From Isoetes taiwanensis (taxonomy: Eukaryota > Streptophyta > Lycopodiopsida > Isoetales > Isoetaceae): a DNA stretch of 64,000 nt. Both the position numbers and the translations under genes were made by a program. Numbering within the stretch: position 1 is the stretch's first letter; the number at the start of each line of letters is the position of its first letter. The stretch is from contig JAJEKV010000022.1 of assembly GCA_021234155.1 (NCBI GenBank), positions 3,660,830-3,724,829 of the forward strand, in the 5' to 3' direction. This document shows, one piece after another, positions 14,353 through 26,994 of this stretch. The notes below the pieces were generated by a model that was given only the letters and a program-made list of their open reading frames with translations, was not told where the DNA came from and searched no databases.

Positions 14353-15132
14353 GGAATGGATTAGGAATCCAGCTGGCTTAAAATCAGAATTTATTTTAGG
14401 TACGATGCGTGTGCGAATTTATGAATGTCTTGCCCTTTGCAAAGCCCCGACTTCTACTTGCCACATCGGAGGAGGGCAGGCCCAAACTTCAAACAAGATG
14501 CAGTTCCCCTTTTACTCAGTATTCTTGGCTGCGGCCTACCGGCCAGGTCCCAAGTGCAACCGGACAAAGTCGGCCCCAAAGCATAAACCCTTTATGGAGA
14601 CACGGCAACCCACAGGTTTCACGGTTTTGGAGGCCCACTCTCCTTGTCGGTCAGTGGGACCTTGCTTCGTGACTTGGCATTAGGTGGGGTGTTAGCCTTG
14701 AGCCGCGAACCCTAAAATCCCAGGAAGGCTGCTTGCCCGAAATTTTCCTCTCCCGTGCGAGCGACAAGACAACTGCCGGTTTCTCCAAGGCGACCTGGGG
14801 CATACTGTGATTTGACAAATTCTCCCGGACCCGTCTGGAATCTTTTAGGCCTTCAGAAGAGAAGCCCTGAGCGAGAGGGGATCAACTTGATGGGATAAGA
14901 GGGAGCAGGGCTCCAGTGGTCATTAGCGTCTGACCCCAGGGGCGGCGCGCGAGGAAGAGTGCCTGGGGAACTTTTTGGATCCAGCCTCTTGAGATTAGGA
15001 CTCTCCCTCTTGTGAGGGATCCACCAAGGTCGGCCTCGTTTGACTTGGGGAAGGGTGCCAGCTTTCGGAATGCTAACCCTTTGACCCCCCTAGACCTTCT
15101 CGAAAATTTGAAGAAAATTGGTTTGTGTCTTT
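14353..15132. repeat. Satellite unit with ~0.33-kb internal deletion
   Basis: This unit is only about 780 bp. At 14750-14756 the sequence passes from the CCTCTCCC of the first half straight into GTGCGAGCGACAAGACAAC, which in neighbours lies about 330 bp later after CCTCCCG. The pyrimidine-rich match CCTCTCCC/CCTCCC at both edges fits a deletion between short homologies. Confidence 0.85.
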
Positions 15133-18100
15133 GGAGATGGATTAGGAATCGGTGGCAAAAAATCGAGAATTGATTTTAGTACAATGCATTAATTGCGAAT
15201 TTATGAATGTCTTGCCCTTTGCCAAAAGTGCCCCCGACTTCTACTTGCCACATCGGAGGAGCTCTTGGGTCGGACCCAAACTCCGCTCGTCGGTTCCCTT
15301 GCTCCGTATTCGTGTATTCGGTGGCAAAAATCGCAAGCTAATTCTGCGGCCGGTCCCAAGTGCAGGGCGGACCAAGTCTCGGCCCCAAAGCGTCCCAAAC
15401 CCTTCTAGAACACGGCAGCCCACCCGGGGTTTACGTTTTGGAGGCCCTCTCCTGTCGGTCGTTAGGGACCTTGGCGCGCCCGTGACTTGGCGTGGAGTGG
15501 GGGTGTTGATGCGAACCGCGGACCCTAAAATCCCCACAGGCTGCCCGAATTTCCTCTCCCAGGCCCTAGGGGCCGGGCCGAGGCGACCTCCCCTCTCGGG
15601 AATGTCGTGATTTGGCTCTGCCAATGGACTTAGAAGCGTCGACATTGCCACAGGGACCAAGTTCAGTGGCGAGAGACCACCCGACCTCCAAGCGCCAAAG
15701 TAGCTCACTTCCATCACACTCGTAGTCAATTGGCTAGGATGTGGATCGCGGGATCTTGTCGTGGAGGCGTGAGTGTTTCTTTCTTTTACAAAACCGACCT
15801 TGTAACTTGCTCCCTAGGGTAATTTTCGCCATTCGGACGATTTGGCGGTCGATTTGCCATTCGAACCTCCCGGTGCGAGCGACAAGACAACACCCGGTTT
15901 CTACAAGCCAGACCTCGGGGCCCGCCGGTTTGACAAGTTCTCGGACCCGTCTGGAATCTTTTGGGCCTTCGAAGAAGGGGCCTGAGCGGAGGATCAACGG
16001 TCGGATAGAGGCGGGCTCCAAGAAGGGTGGTCATTGGCGTGCGACCCAGGGGGCGCTGCCCGGAAGAGCTGCCTCGGGAACTTTTTGGATCCGCCTCTTG
16101 GGGTCAGGACTCTCCCCTCTTGTGAGGGATCCTGCAAGGTCTGGCCTCGTTTGACTTGGGGAAGGTGCCATTTCGGTTGCCACCAGCGGGCTGCCCGACC
16201 GTTCAATCTTAACCCTTTGACCTAGACCTTCTCCAAAATTTCGAAAATTGGGCTACGTGTCTTTGGAGATGGATTAGGAATCAGGTGGCAAAAATCAGAA
16301 TTTATTTTCGTACAATGCATTAATTGCGAATTTATGAATGTCTTGCCCTTTGCAAAAGCCCCCGATTTCTACTTGCCACATGGAGGAGGAGGGAGCCCAA
16401 ACTCCGCTCCGTCAGGTTCCCCTTGCTCCGTATTCACCGGCTGCGGCTTCGGCGGGTCCCAAGTGCAACGGACCAAGTCTCGGCCCCCCAAAAGCGCAAA
16501 CCCTTCTAGAACACGGCAACCCACATGGTTTACGTTTTTGGAGGCCCTCTCACTGTGTCGGTCGAGGCGGGACCTTGCGCCCGTGACTTGACATGGAGTG
16601 GGGGTGTTGGCCTTGAACGCGGACCATAAAATCCCGGAAGCTGCGCCCGAATTTCCTCTCCCAAGGCCACGGGGCCGGGGCAGGCGACCTCCCTCTCGGG
16701 AATCGCGATTTGGCTCGCCAATGGACTCCGAGCGTCGACATTGCCACAGGGGACCAAGTTAGGTAGCCGGAAGACCACCGAACTCAAGCGCGCCAAAGTA
16801 GCTCACTTCCATCACACTCAATTGGCCTAGGATGTGGATCACGGGGATCTTGTCGTGGAGGCGTGAGGTGTTTCTTTCTTTTGCAAAACCGACCTTGTAA
16901 CTTGCTCCCTAGGGTAATTTCGCCATTCGGGACGATTTGTGTCGAATTCGATTTGCCATTCGGACCTCCCGGTGCCGAGCGACAAGACAACTGCGGTTTC
17001 TCCAAAGGCCGAGCCGGGGGCGCCCTGCGGTTTGACAAGTTCTCGGGACCGATCGGAATCTTTTGGGCCTTCAGAAGGGGCCCCTGAGCGGAGGATCAGC
17101 GGTCGGATAGGGGCAGGGCTCAGGAAGGGGTGGTCATTAGCGTGACCCGAGGCCGGCTGCCGGGGAAGGGCTGCCTCGGGAACTTTTTGGATCCGCCTCT
17201 TGGGGTCAGGACTCTCCCCTCTTGTGAGGATCGCAAAGGTCACGGCCTCGTTTGACTTGGGGAAGGGTGTCATTTCGGTTGCCACAGCGGGGCTGCCCGA
17301 GCCGTTCTATCTTGAACCCTTTGACCTAGACCTTCTCGAAAATTTGAAAATTGGGCTGTGTCTTTGGAGATGGATTAGGAATCCGGTGGCAAAAATCAGA
17401 ATTTATTTTAGGTACAATGCATTAATTCGAATTTATGAATGTCTTGCCCGCTGCAAAAGCCCCCGGAGCTTCTACTTGCCATCGGAGGAGGACAGGCCCA
17501 AACTCCGCTCCCTCGGTTCCCCTTGCTCCGTATTTACCGGCTGCGGCTTCTCGGCCCGGTCCCAAGTGCAACGGACCAAGTCACCGGCCCCAAAGCGCCA
17601 AACCCTTCTAGAACACGGCAGCCCCCGGGGTTTCGTTTTGGAGGCCCTCTCCTGTCGGTCGGGACCTTAGCGTGACAACGATGGAGTGGGGGTGTTGAGC
17701 GAGCCACGGACCCTAAATCCCCGAAGCTGCTTGCCCACGAATTTCCTCTCCCCAAGGCCACGAGGGGCCGGACCGGCGACCTCCCCTCTGGAATCGTGAT
17801 TTAAAATGCGCCAATGGACTTAGAACGTCGACATTGCCACGGGGACCAAGTTCGTGGCGGAAGACCACCCGACCTCAAGAAGCCAAAGTAGCTCACTTCC
17901 ATCACACTCGTAGTCAATTGGCCTAGGATGTGGATCGCGGGGATCTTGTCGTGGAGGGCGTGAGTGTTTCTTTCTTTTTGCAAAACCGACCTTGTAACTT
18001 GCTCCCTAGGGTAATTTAGCCGCCATTCGGACGATTTTGGGGGGGTTGATTTGCCATTCGAGCCTCCCCGTGCGAGCGACGACAAGACAACTGCCGGTTT

Positions 18101-18471
18101 CTACAAGGTAGAAGCCTCGGGGCGCCCGCTGATTTGACAAGTTCTCGGGACCCGATCTGGAATCTTTTGGGCCTTCGAAGAGGGGGCCTGAGCGAGGAGG
18201 ATCAGCGGTGGGATGGGGAGGCCGGACTTCTGGGAGGGTGGTCGTTAGTGTGCGGCCCGGCGGCAAAGGGCTGCCTGGGGAACTTTTGGATCCCGCCTCT
18301 TGGGGTCCGGACTCTCCCCTCTTGTGAGGGATCCCTGCAAGGTCGGCCTCGTTTGACTTGGGGAAGGGTGCCAGCTTCGGTTGTTCAGAAGCGGGCTGCC
18401 CCGACCGTTCTAATGCTAACCCTTTGACCTAGACCTTCTCAGAAAATTTCAAAATTGGGCTGTGTCTGGCC

Positions 18472-18834
18472 GGAGATGGATTAGGAATCAGTGGCAAAAA
18501 TCAGAATTTATTTTCGTACAATGCATTAATTGTGAATTTATGAATGTCTTGCCTTCGCAAAAAGCCCCGAGCTTCTACTTGCCACATCCGGGGAGGAGGA
18601 CAGGCCCAAACTGCTGCTCGTCGGTTCCCCTTTTCGTATTATTCCTCATTGCGGCTTCTCTGCGGGGTTCCAAGTGCAATAGACCAAGTCTCTGCCCCCA
18701 AAACGCAAACCCTTCTAGAACCTGGCAACCCACAGGGTTTACGTTTTGGAGGCTCTCTTCTTGTCGGTTTTTAAGGACCTTGACCGTGACTTGGCGTGGA
18801 GTGGGGGTGTTGGCCTTGAACACGGACCCTAAAA
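18472..18834. repeat. Left part of the satellite unit split by the retrotransposon
   Basis: Normal unit sequence up to GGACCCTAAAA, then the LTR begins. It continues at 30443. The two parts together total 1093 bp and form a type B unit. Confidence 0.88.
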
Positions 18835-20419
18835 TGTGGCGTTCGGCCGCCTGATTATCACGGTCCGGGGCATTATCTTGTCTTGTCATAAATCTGGCGT
18901 ACATCGCCACTCCAGCTGGCGTCCAACCGACCGGCGTGTAGCCAGTGAGTAGCCCTAGGGGGCAACTTGCTAGGTATGTGCACTTCTTATTAATGTGCAC
19001 ATGCACATTTATTAAGGTGCACACATTTCCATGTAGGCACATTTGGCCACCTAGCCATTAAAGGCAAGTGGGCCCATTTCCAATTATCCCACATGCCTAA
19101 AGGGATAATTGGAAACCCTAAGCCCCAACCCTTGCCTATTTAAGTAGAAGAACCCTAACTTGCCCATTTTTGTTCCTAGGGTTTTAGAGCTCGTTTTGGC
19201 TGCTCTATGAGTCAAAACCGCCTCCCGGACTCCGTGCGAGAGAATGGCACCATTAGTTTCCCTTGATTCGAAAGAACAAGTGGGATGGTCGAACTCAAGT
19301 CGAGGAGGAGCAACTCATGGATCAGGGGTATGTAGTCGATTTAATGGTCTAAACCGTTTTCCGGTCTTTGTATCAAAGAGGTTTAGCCTATTAAATCGCC
19401 TTTAGCAGCCTATCTAGATCTCTAGATGAGTAGATACAGACTCTAACTAAAGAACCTAACTCTATGATATAGATTAGATCTATGTTCTTTAGTTCTTCCA
19501 TGATGTATATGGATGATGTATCTCTGTGAACTCCTTGTATTGGGAAGGGGGTAGAGACTTCAAGCTTGGTAGTAGATGCTCCTAGATTAGCCTCTCTAGC
19601 ACACCATAGATGCGCCTTGTGCACAAGAGCCACACTGGTTGTGGGTGAAGGGGCGGTGGGCCGAGAAGGAGGTTCGTGTTCGACTCTTGAACGATCCCTC
19701 GGTGTGTAAGGCCTCAGGGGGATCATTGTGACTAGGTCTAATGGCTTACCACCGAGTGTGGGTAAGGCATGGGCTGACACCCGTGAAGTGGTGTTCATGA
19801 CTTTCCAGTGGGGTTCGGTCGAATAATGGCGTGTGGCCCTCTAGTCACCTTGAGTCAGCATGTAGATCTCGGAGGGAGTGATCCCTACCTGCCCCATCGG
19901 GCGGGATGATGACCCGGGGAATAGCCCTTCCGGCTATGCATCCGGGCGGCTCTGGGGAGTCCCGACACTTTTCACCTACTACCGCAGTGTGTGTGCGTGA
20001 GGGGCGGATGGAGTGGACAACCCTATGCCATGTTCTTATGCCCGCCCAAATCCATTGCCATGAATTCTCATGCGCAATGAACTCGAGACCCAAGCCGCCG
20101 ATCATCCCTTTGAGTCCGAGCCTTGGGTAGGATTCCTATGTGATGTGCTGATCTTTGTCTATGCAGATATGTGGAGGACCATCCTTCGTGATGGTCATAT
20201 GATGTTGATGTATGTACTCTTGACATGTATGTTTACGCCGCAGCCTAGGTAGGCCCCGAGGGAGACGGGTAAAGGACCCTTCATTCTTCCTAATTGGAAC
20301 TCTTCAAGGTTGTAAAGTGATACGTGGAGGGCCCTATATTAGCATGGAGCTGGTATGGGGATGAACTCCTGTTTGTATACGGTGAGTGTGCAATATATAT
20401 ATGAGTAGGGGACGTCACA
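18835..20419 (+). repeat. 5' LTR
   Basis: From TGTGGCGTTC to GGACGTCACA. From about 18940 onward it aligns almost base for base with the right LTR (for example GTAGCCCTAGG, TGTGCACATGCACATTTATT, GATGATGTATCTCTGTGAAC, GGAGCTGGTATGGGGATG). The first ~100 bp are GC-rich and much more diverged between the two copies. Confidence 0.92.
19137..19144 (+). promoter_or_regulatory. Probable LTR TATA box
   Basis: TATTTAAG lies in the middle of the LTR after an AT/CCAA-rich stretch. The same motif is in the right LTR near 29152. Position and conservation suit the element's promoter; the transcript start is not known. Confidence 0.5.
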
Positions 20420-20420
20420 G

Positions 20421-20432
20421 TGGTATCAGAGC
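20421..20432 (+). other. Primer-binding site (initiator Met tRNA)
   Basis: TGGTATCAGAGC starts one base after the end of the 5' LTR. This is the standard plant retrotransposon site complementary to the 3' end of initiator methionine tRNA. Confidence 0.93.
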
Positions 20433-20643
20433 AATGTTCTTGGAGACCAAGAGCAAAGCACTGGCCATGCTCCCAGTAGTACTAACTTGATAGGATCCTC
20501 GAACCTCGGAAAGTGGGAAATTTTTTTCTCATTTTTGTAGTTTATGCTAAGCTAGTAACAGTTAAGTGGATTGGAATTTAATATTAGCACAGTTAGGTGA
20601 ATTGGAACTTAATAAAACTAAAAAGAATGAGCCAGGTAAGGTG

Positions 20644-20704
20644 GTCTCACAGCCTGGTTCAATAACTAAACTTTAGTTTTGCGACGAGGCGCAAGCTGTG
20701 AGAC
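20644..20704. repeat. Hairpin repeat, diverged copy
   Basis: A foldback with arms GTCTCACAGC and GCTGTGAGAC, and a further paired CTAAACTTTAG core. It is shorter and less regular than the three later copies and lacks the CTCGCGCC block on its left arm. Confidence 0.75.
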
Positions 20705-21422
20705 ATTGATGAAAACAGCTTGAAAAGTTATAAAATTTAAAAAAGTAACTTGGTAATTCGAATCTTAGCCTAGGATCTAGCTAGACTAGTCTAGTTTTTC
20801 AATCTCTTTGAACCTCATCTTAAAAGGATTCCCGCGGTAGCGAGAATTGAACCTCCCACCCACAGGGTTGAACCCCCCCAAACCCCCCCGTGCCAACCAC
20901 TGAGGGCGAGCATCGTTTGCGTTTGAATTATAATTCTTAATTAGATTTAAGCTTTAATAATGTTAGATAATATTAATGGCTAAGCCTTAGATTTAGAACC
21001 AAGGCCCTTAAGCTAGATAGAGACAGCATCTCGATAGACACCAGGACTCCGATCGACATGATGCGCACCAAACAGACCGCTCGACTTTCTTGACAAGGCG
21101 AAGGAAACAAGAAGAGGAGAGGACAGAACGAGAGCGGGAGGCCAAGGCTCAAAAAGCGGCAGAGCGTAAGCTGGTCCAACATTTTGAAGACTCAGCGACT
21201 TATTTGTTCATGGCGAAAGTAACCCTCATGAGGGAAGGCATGTAATTAGCTAATTTAATTAAGGGAGATCCCCAGTAGATATGTTGTAAATAATCAATAA
21301 TTTTGTTAATACATGATAATTTTGAGTAGTTTATGTGTCAAATCTTGCTTAATTAGGACGAGTTAGCAAGTAGTAGTTTTTATTTTAGTAAAATAGGATA
21401 CTCTCAGACCAAAAAGTGTGAT

Positions 21423-21990
21423 GTCTCACAGCTCGCGCCTGGTCGCAAAACAAAAAGTTAGTTTTGAAGCGAGGCGCAAGCTGTGAGACCTCGCCCAAAC
21501 TTGACCAAAACAGCTCCAAATTGACCCAATAAGGGGTCGATTATGCCTAATTTGATGAGCCCATCACCCTTACACCATTAGTTTACCCAAATTAGACACC
21601 TTTGATCGAAATGAGACTGATGTCTCACAGCTCGCGCCTGGTCGCAAAACAAAAAGTTAGTTTTGAAGCGAGGCGCAAGCTGTGAGACCTCTTACCATTT
21701 CTTCACCGGGACTTGTCAAAGTCACCTTCAACCTACTGCATAGCATCTTTTAGGTAACCTAGCCTTGTTCAAGCATTTCATACCTAGACCATGTCCAAAC
21801 TAGACCAAAACACCTCCAAATTGACCAAGTAAGGGGTCCATTACGCTAACTTTCGATGAGACTAGCATGATTTGACCCTTAGATCACCCAAATTGGACAC
21901 GTTTAACCCAATTTACAGCCAATGTCTCACAGCTCGCGCCTGGTCAAAGAACTAAACTTTAGTTTTTGAGCAGGGCGCAACCTGTGAGAC
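21423..21990. repeat. Three copies of a 67-bp imperfect hairpin in a larger repeat
   Basis: Copies lie at 21423-21489, 21622-21688 and 21924-21990. Each starts GTCTCACAGCTCGCGCC and ends GCGCAA(G/C)CTGTGAGAC, so the ends pair over about 20 bp. The middle (CAAAAC...GTTTTG) also pairs in the first two, which are identical over nearly their whole length. Spacer sequence is repeated as well (CCAAATTGACC...AAGGGGTC...ATGAG), so the unit is a ~200-300 bp tandem repeat ending in a hairpin. Confidence 0.85.
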
Positions 21991-24900
21991 CTCCAAACTT
22001 TGAACCTCCATAACTTGAGCTACAGAGCTTCAAATCGCCTGAAAATTGTTGCAATAGCACCATTAGATAGCCTAGAATCCATTTATGACCTCAAATTAGG
22101 CTAGAAATGTCAAACCCTAGCCCAAATTGACCAAAATTGCCCAAACCCTTGAATTGTTTTTCCAAACTGTAGTTTGTTTGTAGATAGAAGCCTACCCCAT
22201 TAGTAGCTCTTCAAGTATTGCTCTCGGCTCAAGCTGATACCTTACTCCTAGATAGAAGTGCCCAAGAACACCCCTTTGTTATAGTCATCTAGACCTCAAA
22301 GATAGCAACCCAAGTCCAACTGCGCCGGTACATCACCTCTGCTCATGCCAAAGGCATAAACCTTGACCTAATTCTATGTCCTTCTAATAGAGTTTGACTT
22401 ATATAGCAGCCACATTAACACTCCCTATTGCGGTGGTACCTAGAAAGGAGCTAGAGTCTAGAACTGCCCAAAGCAGCTCCATGTGTAGAGATTGGACTCC
22501 CCCAAACCAACTTTGTTAGGACCTTAGGGTATGCCTCAAACATCATGGAGGTTTTGCAAAACAACCCTCATTTCATGCCATACCACACGCCCCTAATATC
22601 CATAGACTTGTAGATTATAGATATGTCTCCGATAATCGCCGCCGAGCCACCTTGCTTGCTTATAGAGCCCGAATGTTGTAGGAGAGCCCTTCAAGTAGAC
22701 CTTAGACTCTAGGAAATACTGGCGTTGCTTTTTAAAGCACGGGGGCGAGCCACGTAAGAGCTTGAGGCGCAACTCCTTGAAGACATCAAGGTCCCCCGAT
22801 GGATGTACGCGGATAAGGAGAGGAGACCGAAAAGGCGGACTCCAAGAGAGGGAAGCACAACGACAAACACCTAAACCGACAAACGAAAGTAGAACGTAAC
22901 ACCACTTAGGCCTAGCATCAATCTTCATCAAATGGGAAGGATATTTGGTAACCAGCGGCATCAAGAATTTTCTAGATGTCAACCTCCCGGCTATCACGAC
23001 GAGGTCACATCAGAAAGAGGATCTCGATGCCTTCACCGACTCAACGCACATGAGTTTCAAATGGAGGAATGCAAGGCAGCAAAATATAGGTGCAGGAAGA
23101 CGTTAGACATCGATGCCGCGTTAGCATCACGAGCTAGGGCCAGAGGGCATAACCTTCCGTCGAGGAGAGAAGTCATGGCGACACAGGAGCGTATAGGAAC
23201 CGGAGAGAAGACCACCTCGACCTTGCAGCCCAGCAGCTCAAGCGAATGTCAGGCAACGCCAACAAAAGGAGCGACCAAGCTAGGCAACCACAAAGCACCT
23301 AGGGCTGACCAAGATGAGCTTCCAGCTCCCTTGCACCAGCAGGAGACCACGAGGGGAGGAGACGCATATCAGGGAACATCTCCAACTTGAAGGCCTATAT
23401 CAGCATTAGGGGCAAGATCAAGGAGGAGAATATTCTGTGCGAACAAAGAATTCGGGACCCAGAAACACCTAGAAACCAAAGGAAGGACGACCTTACTACG
23501 TCAGCCAAGGAGTGCGAGATTCGAATGGATAGGACCCAAAGGACGGAGGAGACGACCTAGCCAGCAGATACAAATCATGCAAAGGCGACCAGAAGGAGCC
23601 ATGGTAGGGACAATAGAGATGACCACACTTCCGTGCACGTGAGAGGCACCTCGGAATGAAGCAAAGCCCAAGCAAAGGAGTCGACTTCGAAATTCAACCT
23701 GCGGAGGAATGCCAATGCCACGCCTACCCACCATGATCTCGAGCTTCAAGACATCCAAGAATGCCCAATCGCAACAGCTAGGTGATCCTACTCAAGCGAC
23801 CAATGGCACCAAGACATCGGCAACCCCGCAATGACACACCGCATGTAGGGACGTTGAGCGGTCACCGCATTCCTCTCAATTTTAATATACACATTAAGGA
23901 GGAGCATCTTTCTCAAGGGATCACATCAACGAACACTCTTCGCATGGCTGGCGTGGACGAGCTCGGATCGACATGAAGCTCAACAATAGTAGCAAAGATC
24001 TCAAAGGAATCTCGAGTCAACGTAACAAAGAAGATGCAAAGAAACCAAAGGGTCAAATGCGATAGGAGGAGGGGAAACCCTAAAGGAGTATAAACAATTA
24101 AGTAGATCTTCGTAGTTGTTTTGAAAAAGTCGATGAATTAAAATCCCAATGTAAATGCGTATATGTTTATTGTATATCTCGGGTGCTCACAGATACAGTG
24201 GAGAAACATGAGTTTAGAGTCATGTTTTACGGATTTAGCGCTTAGATCAGGAAGCTCCTTCACTTCGACTACCAAAAGAGGAAGCATAGAAGCACAACTA
24301 TAGCCCAAAATCAAAATGGAAGAGCAAGTACGAGGGAGAAACGACCGGAGGCCAAGCAAACCTTCGACTCCAAACACTTCGGGAAGTGCCCACAAATAGA
24401 ACACTGCTCGTCCACCCAATGTCAGAATAAGAGACAACACCGGTCATGTCAAGATCATCAGCGCTGCACCAGGACATCGTCAGGACGCAACACTACATCT
24501 TGTGGCAGCAGCAACACTTGACGAACTTATGACATGAGTGGCCTCAACAATGGAAGGAGGAACACCCCGACATCAACGAGCCAACTAAGAAGGCAACATC
24601 TCGACGACCATAATCCCACCTTGTGGTAATATATGGAGATGCGCTATGACACGTGTATTAGATGGAGATGCACTTACGAAAGGCACCGCGATGAGGAGAC
24701 ATGCCTCCAACAACTAGGTGACGGCTTCGTCAGGTACTCCTACCAGTAATTAGAAGAGAAGAAGCCGACCATATCTCCGACATGTGGCACGTCAAACGCC
24801 CAAGGTAGAAGCATTCGACACCTTAACGACAAGGATAGCAACTGAAGCACCTTCGGCAAAAAGAGAGTTCAAGATAATAGCCAAGCTATTCAACGATAAG

Positions 24901-26976
24901 AGTATATCTAAGGCAGGTACTTCTTCAACTCAAGGGTCAAGCTGTGCAGATATAAGGATCCATCATCCCGACAATATAGCCAGCAGGGAGGAGAGCCATG
25001 ATGCTTTACTTGCCAGAGAGACCGACATGCATAGAGGGACAAAGGTCAGGAACTGAAAGCTGGAGAAGTGCTAGCAACCGACTTCTTCCATGAGCTCCCT
25101 AGAGGCAACAGGAGGATCAAAACTGACGAGCACAATCAAAGTCACCGGAGGATACCTCAAGACAAGAAGACGGCATAGCACTATGGAACGTGACAACGTC
25201 CAAGCCATGTGATCGAGGGGATCAAACGAGGAAGTTTGGAAGCTCGATGGAGAACCAACTAGGTGAGGCGAGCCGATGACTTGCACGCGGCCTTGCATGC
25301 AACTTGGTGAACCCAAGGATGGACGATTCAAAGAACAACTGCAGAAGAGAACAACTCCAGAGGAGTATAGCCAAAGGAATCGCGCACAGCCTCAAGAGAC
25401 ACCCCCAATTAGCTTCAAGTATCACGAAGGGAGGAACAATTACCGCCCAAAAACAGGATCAGGAAGCAGACCGAAACGTCGAAGCATCAACGACCAGCAC
25501 ACCTTTAATTAGAAAGTGATGCAAAGCGTGTTGTGCCATAGCCGACAAACATCGGAGGGCCCACGTATATCAACAAATTACCCCGGAGTACGAGCCAACG
25601 TACAAATAGGAGGATATAGATCGTCAACACCATTGCACCCAGAGGAACACCGATGACATCACCAAGGAGTAGGTATGCAACTCGAAGGGAGGCACAAGGG
25701 GGACCTAATAGCTCTAGTGGTAATTGTAATTAGGTAAGCTATATGTTTTGCATGTATAGTTCCCTTGTTATTCCTTCCTTTTCATAGCGTAACAGATCAA
25801 AGGAAGAGATGTCATGCAAGTTGCAGGGGTGAAGCAATCAACATCGTCAACACTCTTCGGGCAACACGATAACGACAAGAGGACTCGACGTATGAGACAT
25901 CGATGGAGTCGAAGACATCGACAGAGTCGTCCTTTAGCTGCCAAGACAAAGAGTTCAAGATGAAAGATCTTTTTCAACGGCGCCACCTTCAGGCTTTTGA
26001 AAAGCGGCATGGAAGATTTCAAGTGATCAACTACACCATCAAGCAATGTGAGGCTCCTAACGAACAAAGTCAACCTCTACATCAAAGAGGAGCCACCGTC
26101 AAGGAGACTGAAGTATCGAGCGACTCGGAAGAACGTTACCTTGCTACTTCAAGCAGGCAACGAGTGGATGAGCTTATAGCAAGCTCAAGGATCTAAGGCC
26201 ATGGGGCCTAGTAGGTTAATGTATGGACGGTAACATCCATATTGGGATTAGAAGGCATTTCAGATATTACGGCTAAAGGATTGCCCCAATATTGAGCTAA
26301 GCGTCCAAGGATTGGGAAGGAAATGCATAGGAGTAACTATAATTATACACGATTGTTACAGGACATCCAACGTATTGAAACCACTTGGTGAGATTGATCT
26401 CCCTCGCTAAGAAGGAATCATTACTAGGATAATTGTTAACCATGTATAAATCTAGTACCTCCAAAGAATAATCCAACCGAAAAGAAAAGAAATAATCTAA
26501 CAAGTCCGCCAACTTGTTACGATGACATCAATTCGATTGGTAGGAATATTCCAAGAGCTAAATAACTAAGAAAGGGGAATCTCTAGAATATAAAAGAATA
26601 ATACATGTAAGGTACATCTAAAATAAGAATTATAGTAATCAAATAGTCTTTTGAGACAAAAGGAATTGTCATGATGACAAAGCCTTGTGGTTTAGAATCG
26701 TTCTAACTAAGTAGGTAACCCATAGCTATATTGAAATAAATAATAACATAATATGTGTATCCATCTTAGATGGTTATATATGTTAGCTAAGGCTAGTAAA
26801 TTAATGTGCTAAGTAAGAAGCATATAACCTCTTAAGGGGAGAGAATAGATATGATGTTGTGTACAACGTCATTGAAGGGGTGCAGGGCCATTTTCTTTTT
26901 GAAGAAAGTGGGAGGGCTCAATCTTATGATTGAACGTACTTGCATCGAATTGATTGACCGAAGCGAATAGAGCGCA

Positions 26977-26994
26977 AGATAGATAGATAGATAG
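26977..26994. repeat. (AGAT)n microsatellite
   Basis: Short run of AGAT repeats in the AT-rich part of the element interior. Confidence 0.8.

Larger units (their letters stand above)
1..18834. repeat. Tandem array 1 of ~1.1-kb GC-rich satellite
   Basis: The same unit recurs head to tail. Using the shared anchor GGAGATGGATTAGG, copies start near 25, 1130, 2249, 3356, 4452, 5573, 6679, 7750, 8836, 9938, 11062, 12144, 13252, 14353, 15133, 16265, 17366 and 18472. The usual spacing is 1.09-1.13 kb. Other landmarks recur in fixed order: CTTCTACTTGCCACATCGG, CCCTTCTAGAACACGGCA, GGAGTGGGGGTGTTGGCC, CTCACTTCCATCACACTC, TTGACAAGTTCTC and CTAACCCTTTGACCTAGACC. The array is open at the left window edge. 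Many short open frames exist on both strands, but none keeps its frame from unit to unit, so I call no gene. Satellite or subtelomeric/pericentromeric identity is inferred. It does not resemble 5S or 45S rDNA that I can recognise. Confidence 0.95.

Noticed and set aside
96-18840. Dozens of open frames of 60-220 codons in the satellite
   Set aside because: They change frame and disappear from one unit to the next, occur on both strands alike and show no domain.
20644-21990. Hairpin copies as a CRISPR array
   Set aside because: Spacing is irregular and long (about 130-720 bp between copies), the spacers are themselves repeated and the context is plant nuclear.
22593-23390. Longest frames inside the retrotransposon as possible gag
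   Set aside because: No CCHC knuckle, no protease or RT motif, and opposite-strand frames of similar size overlap them.
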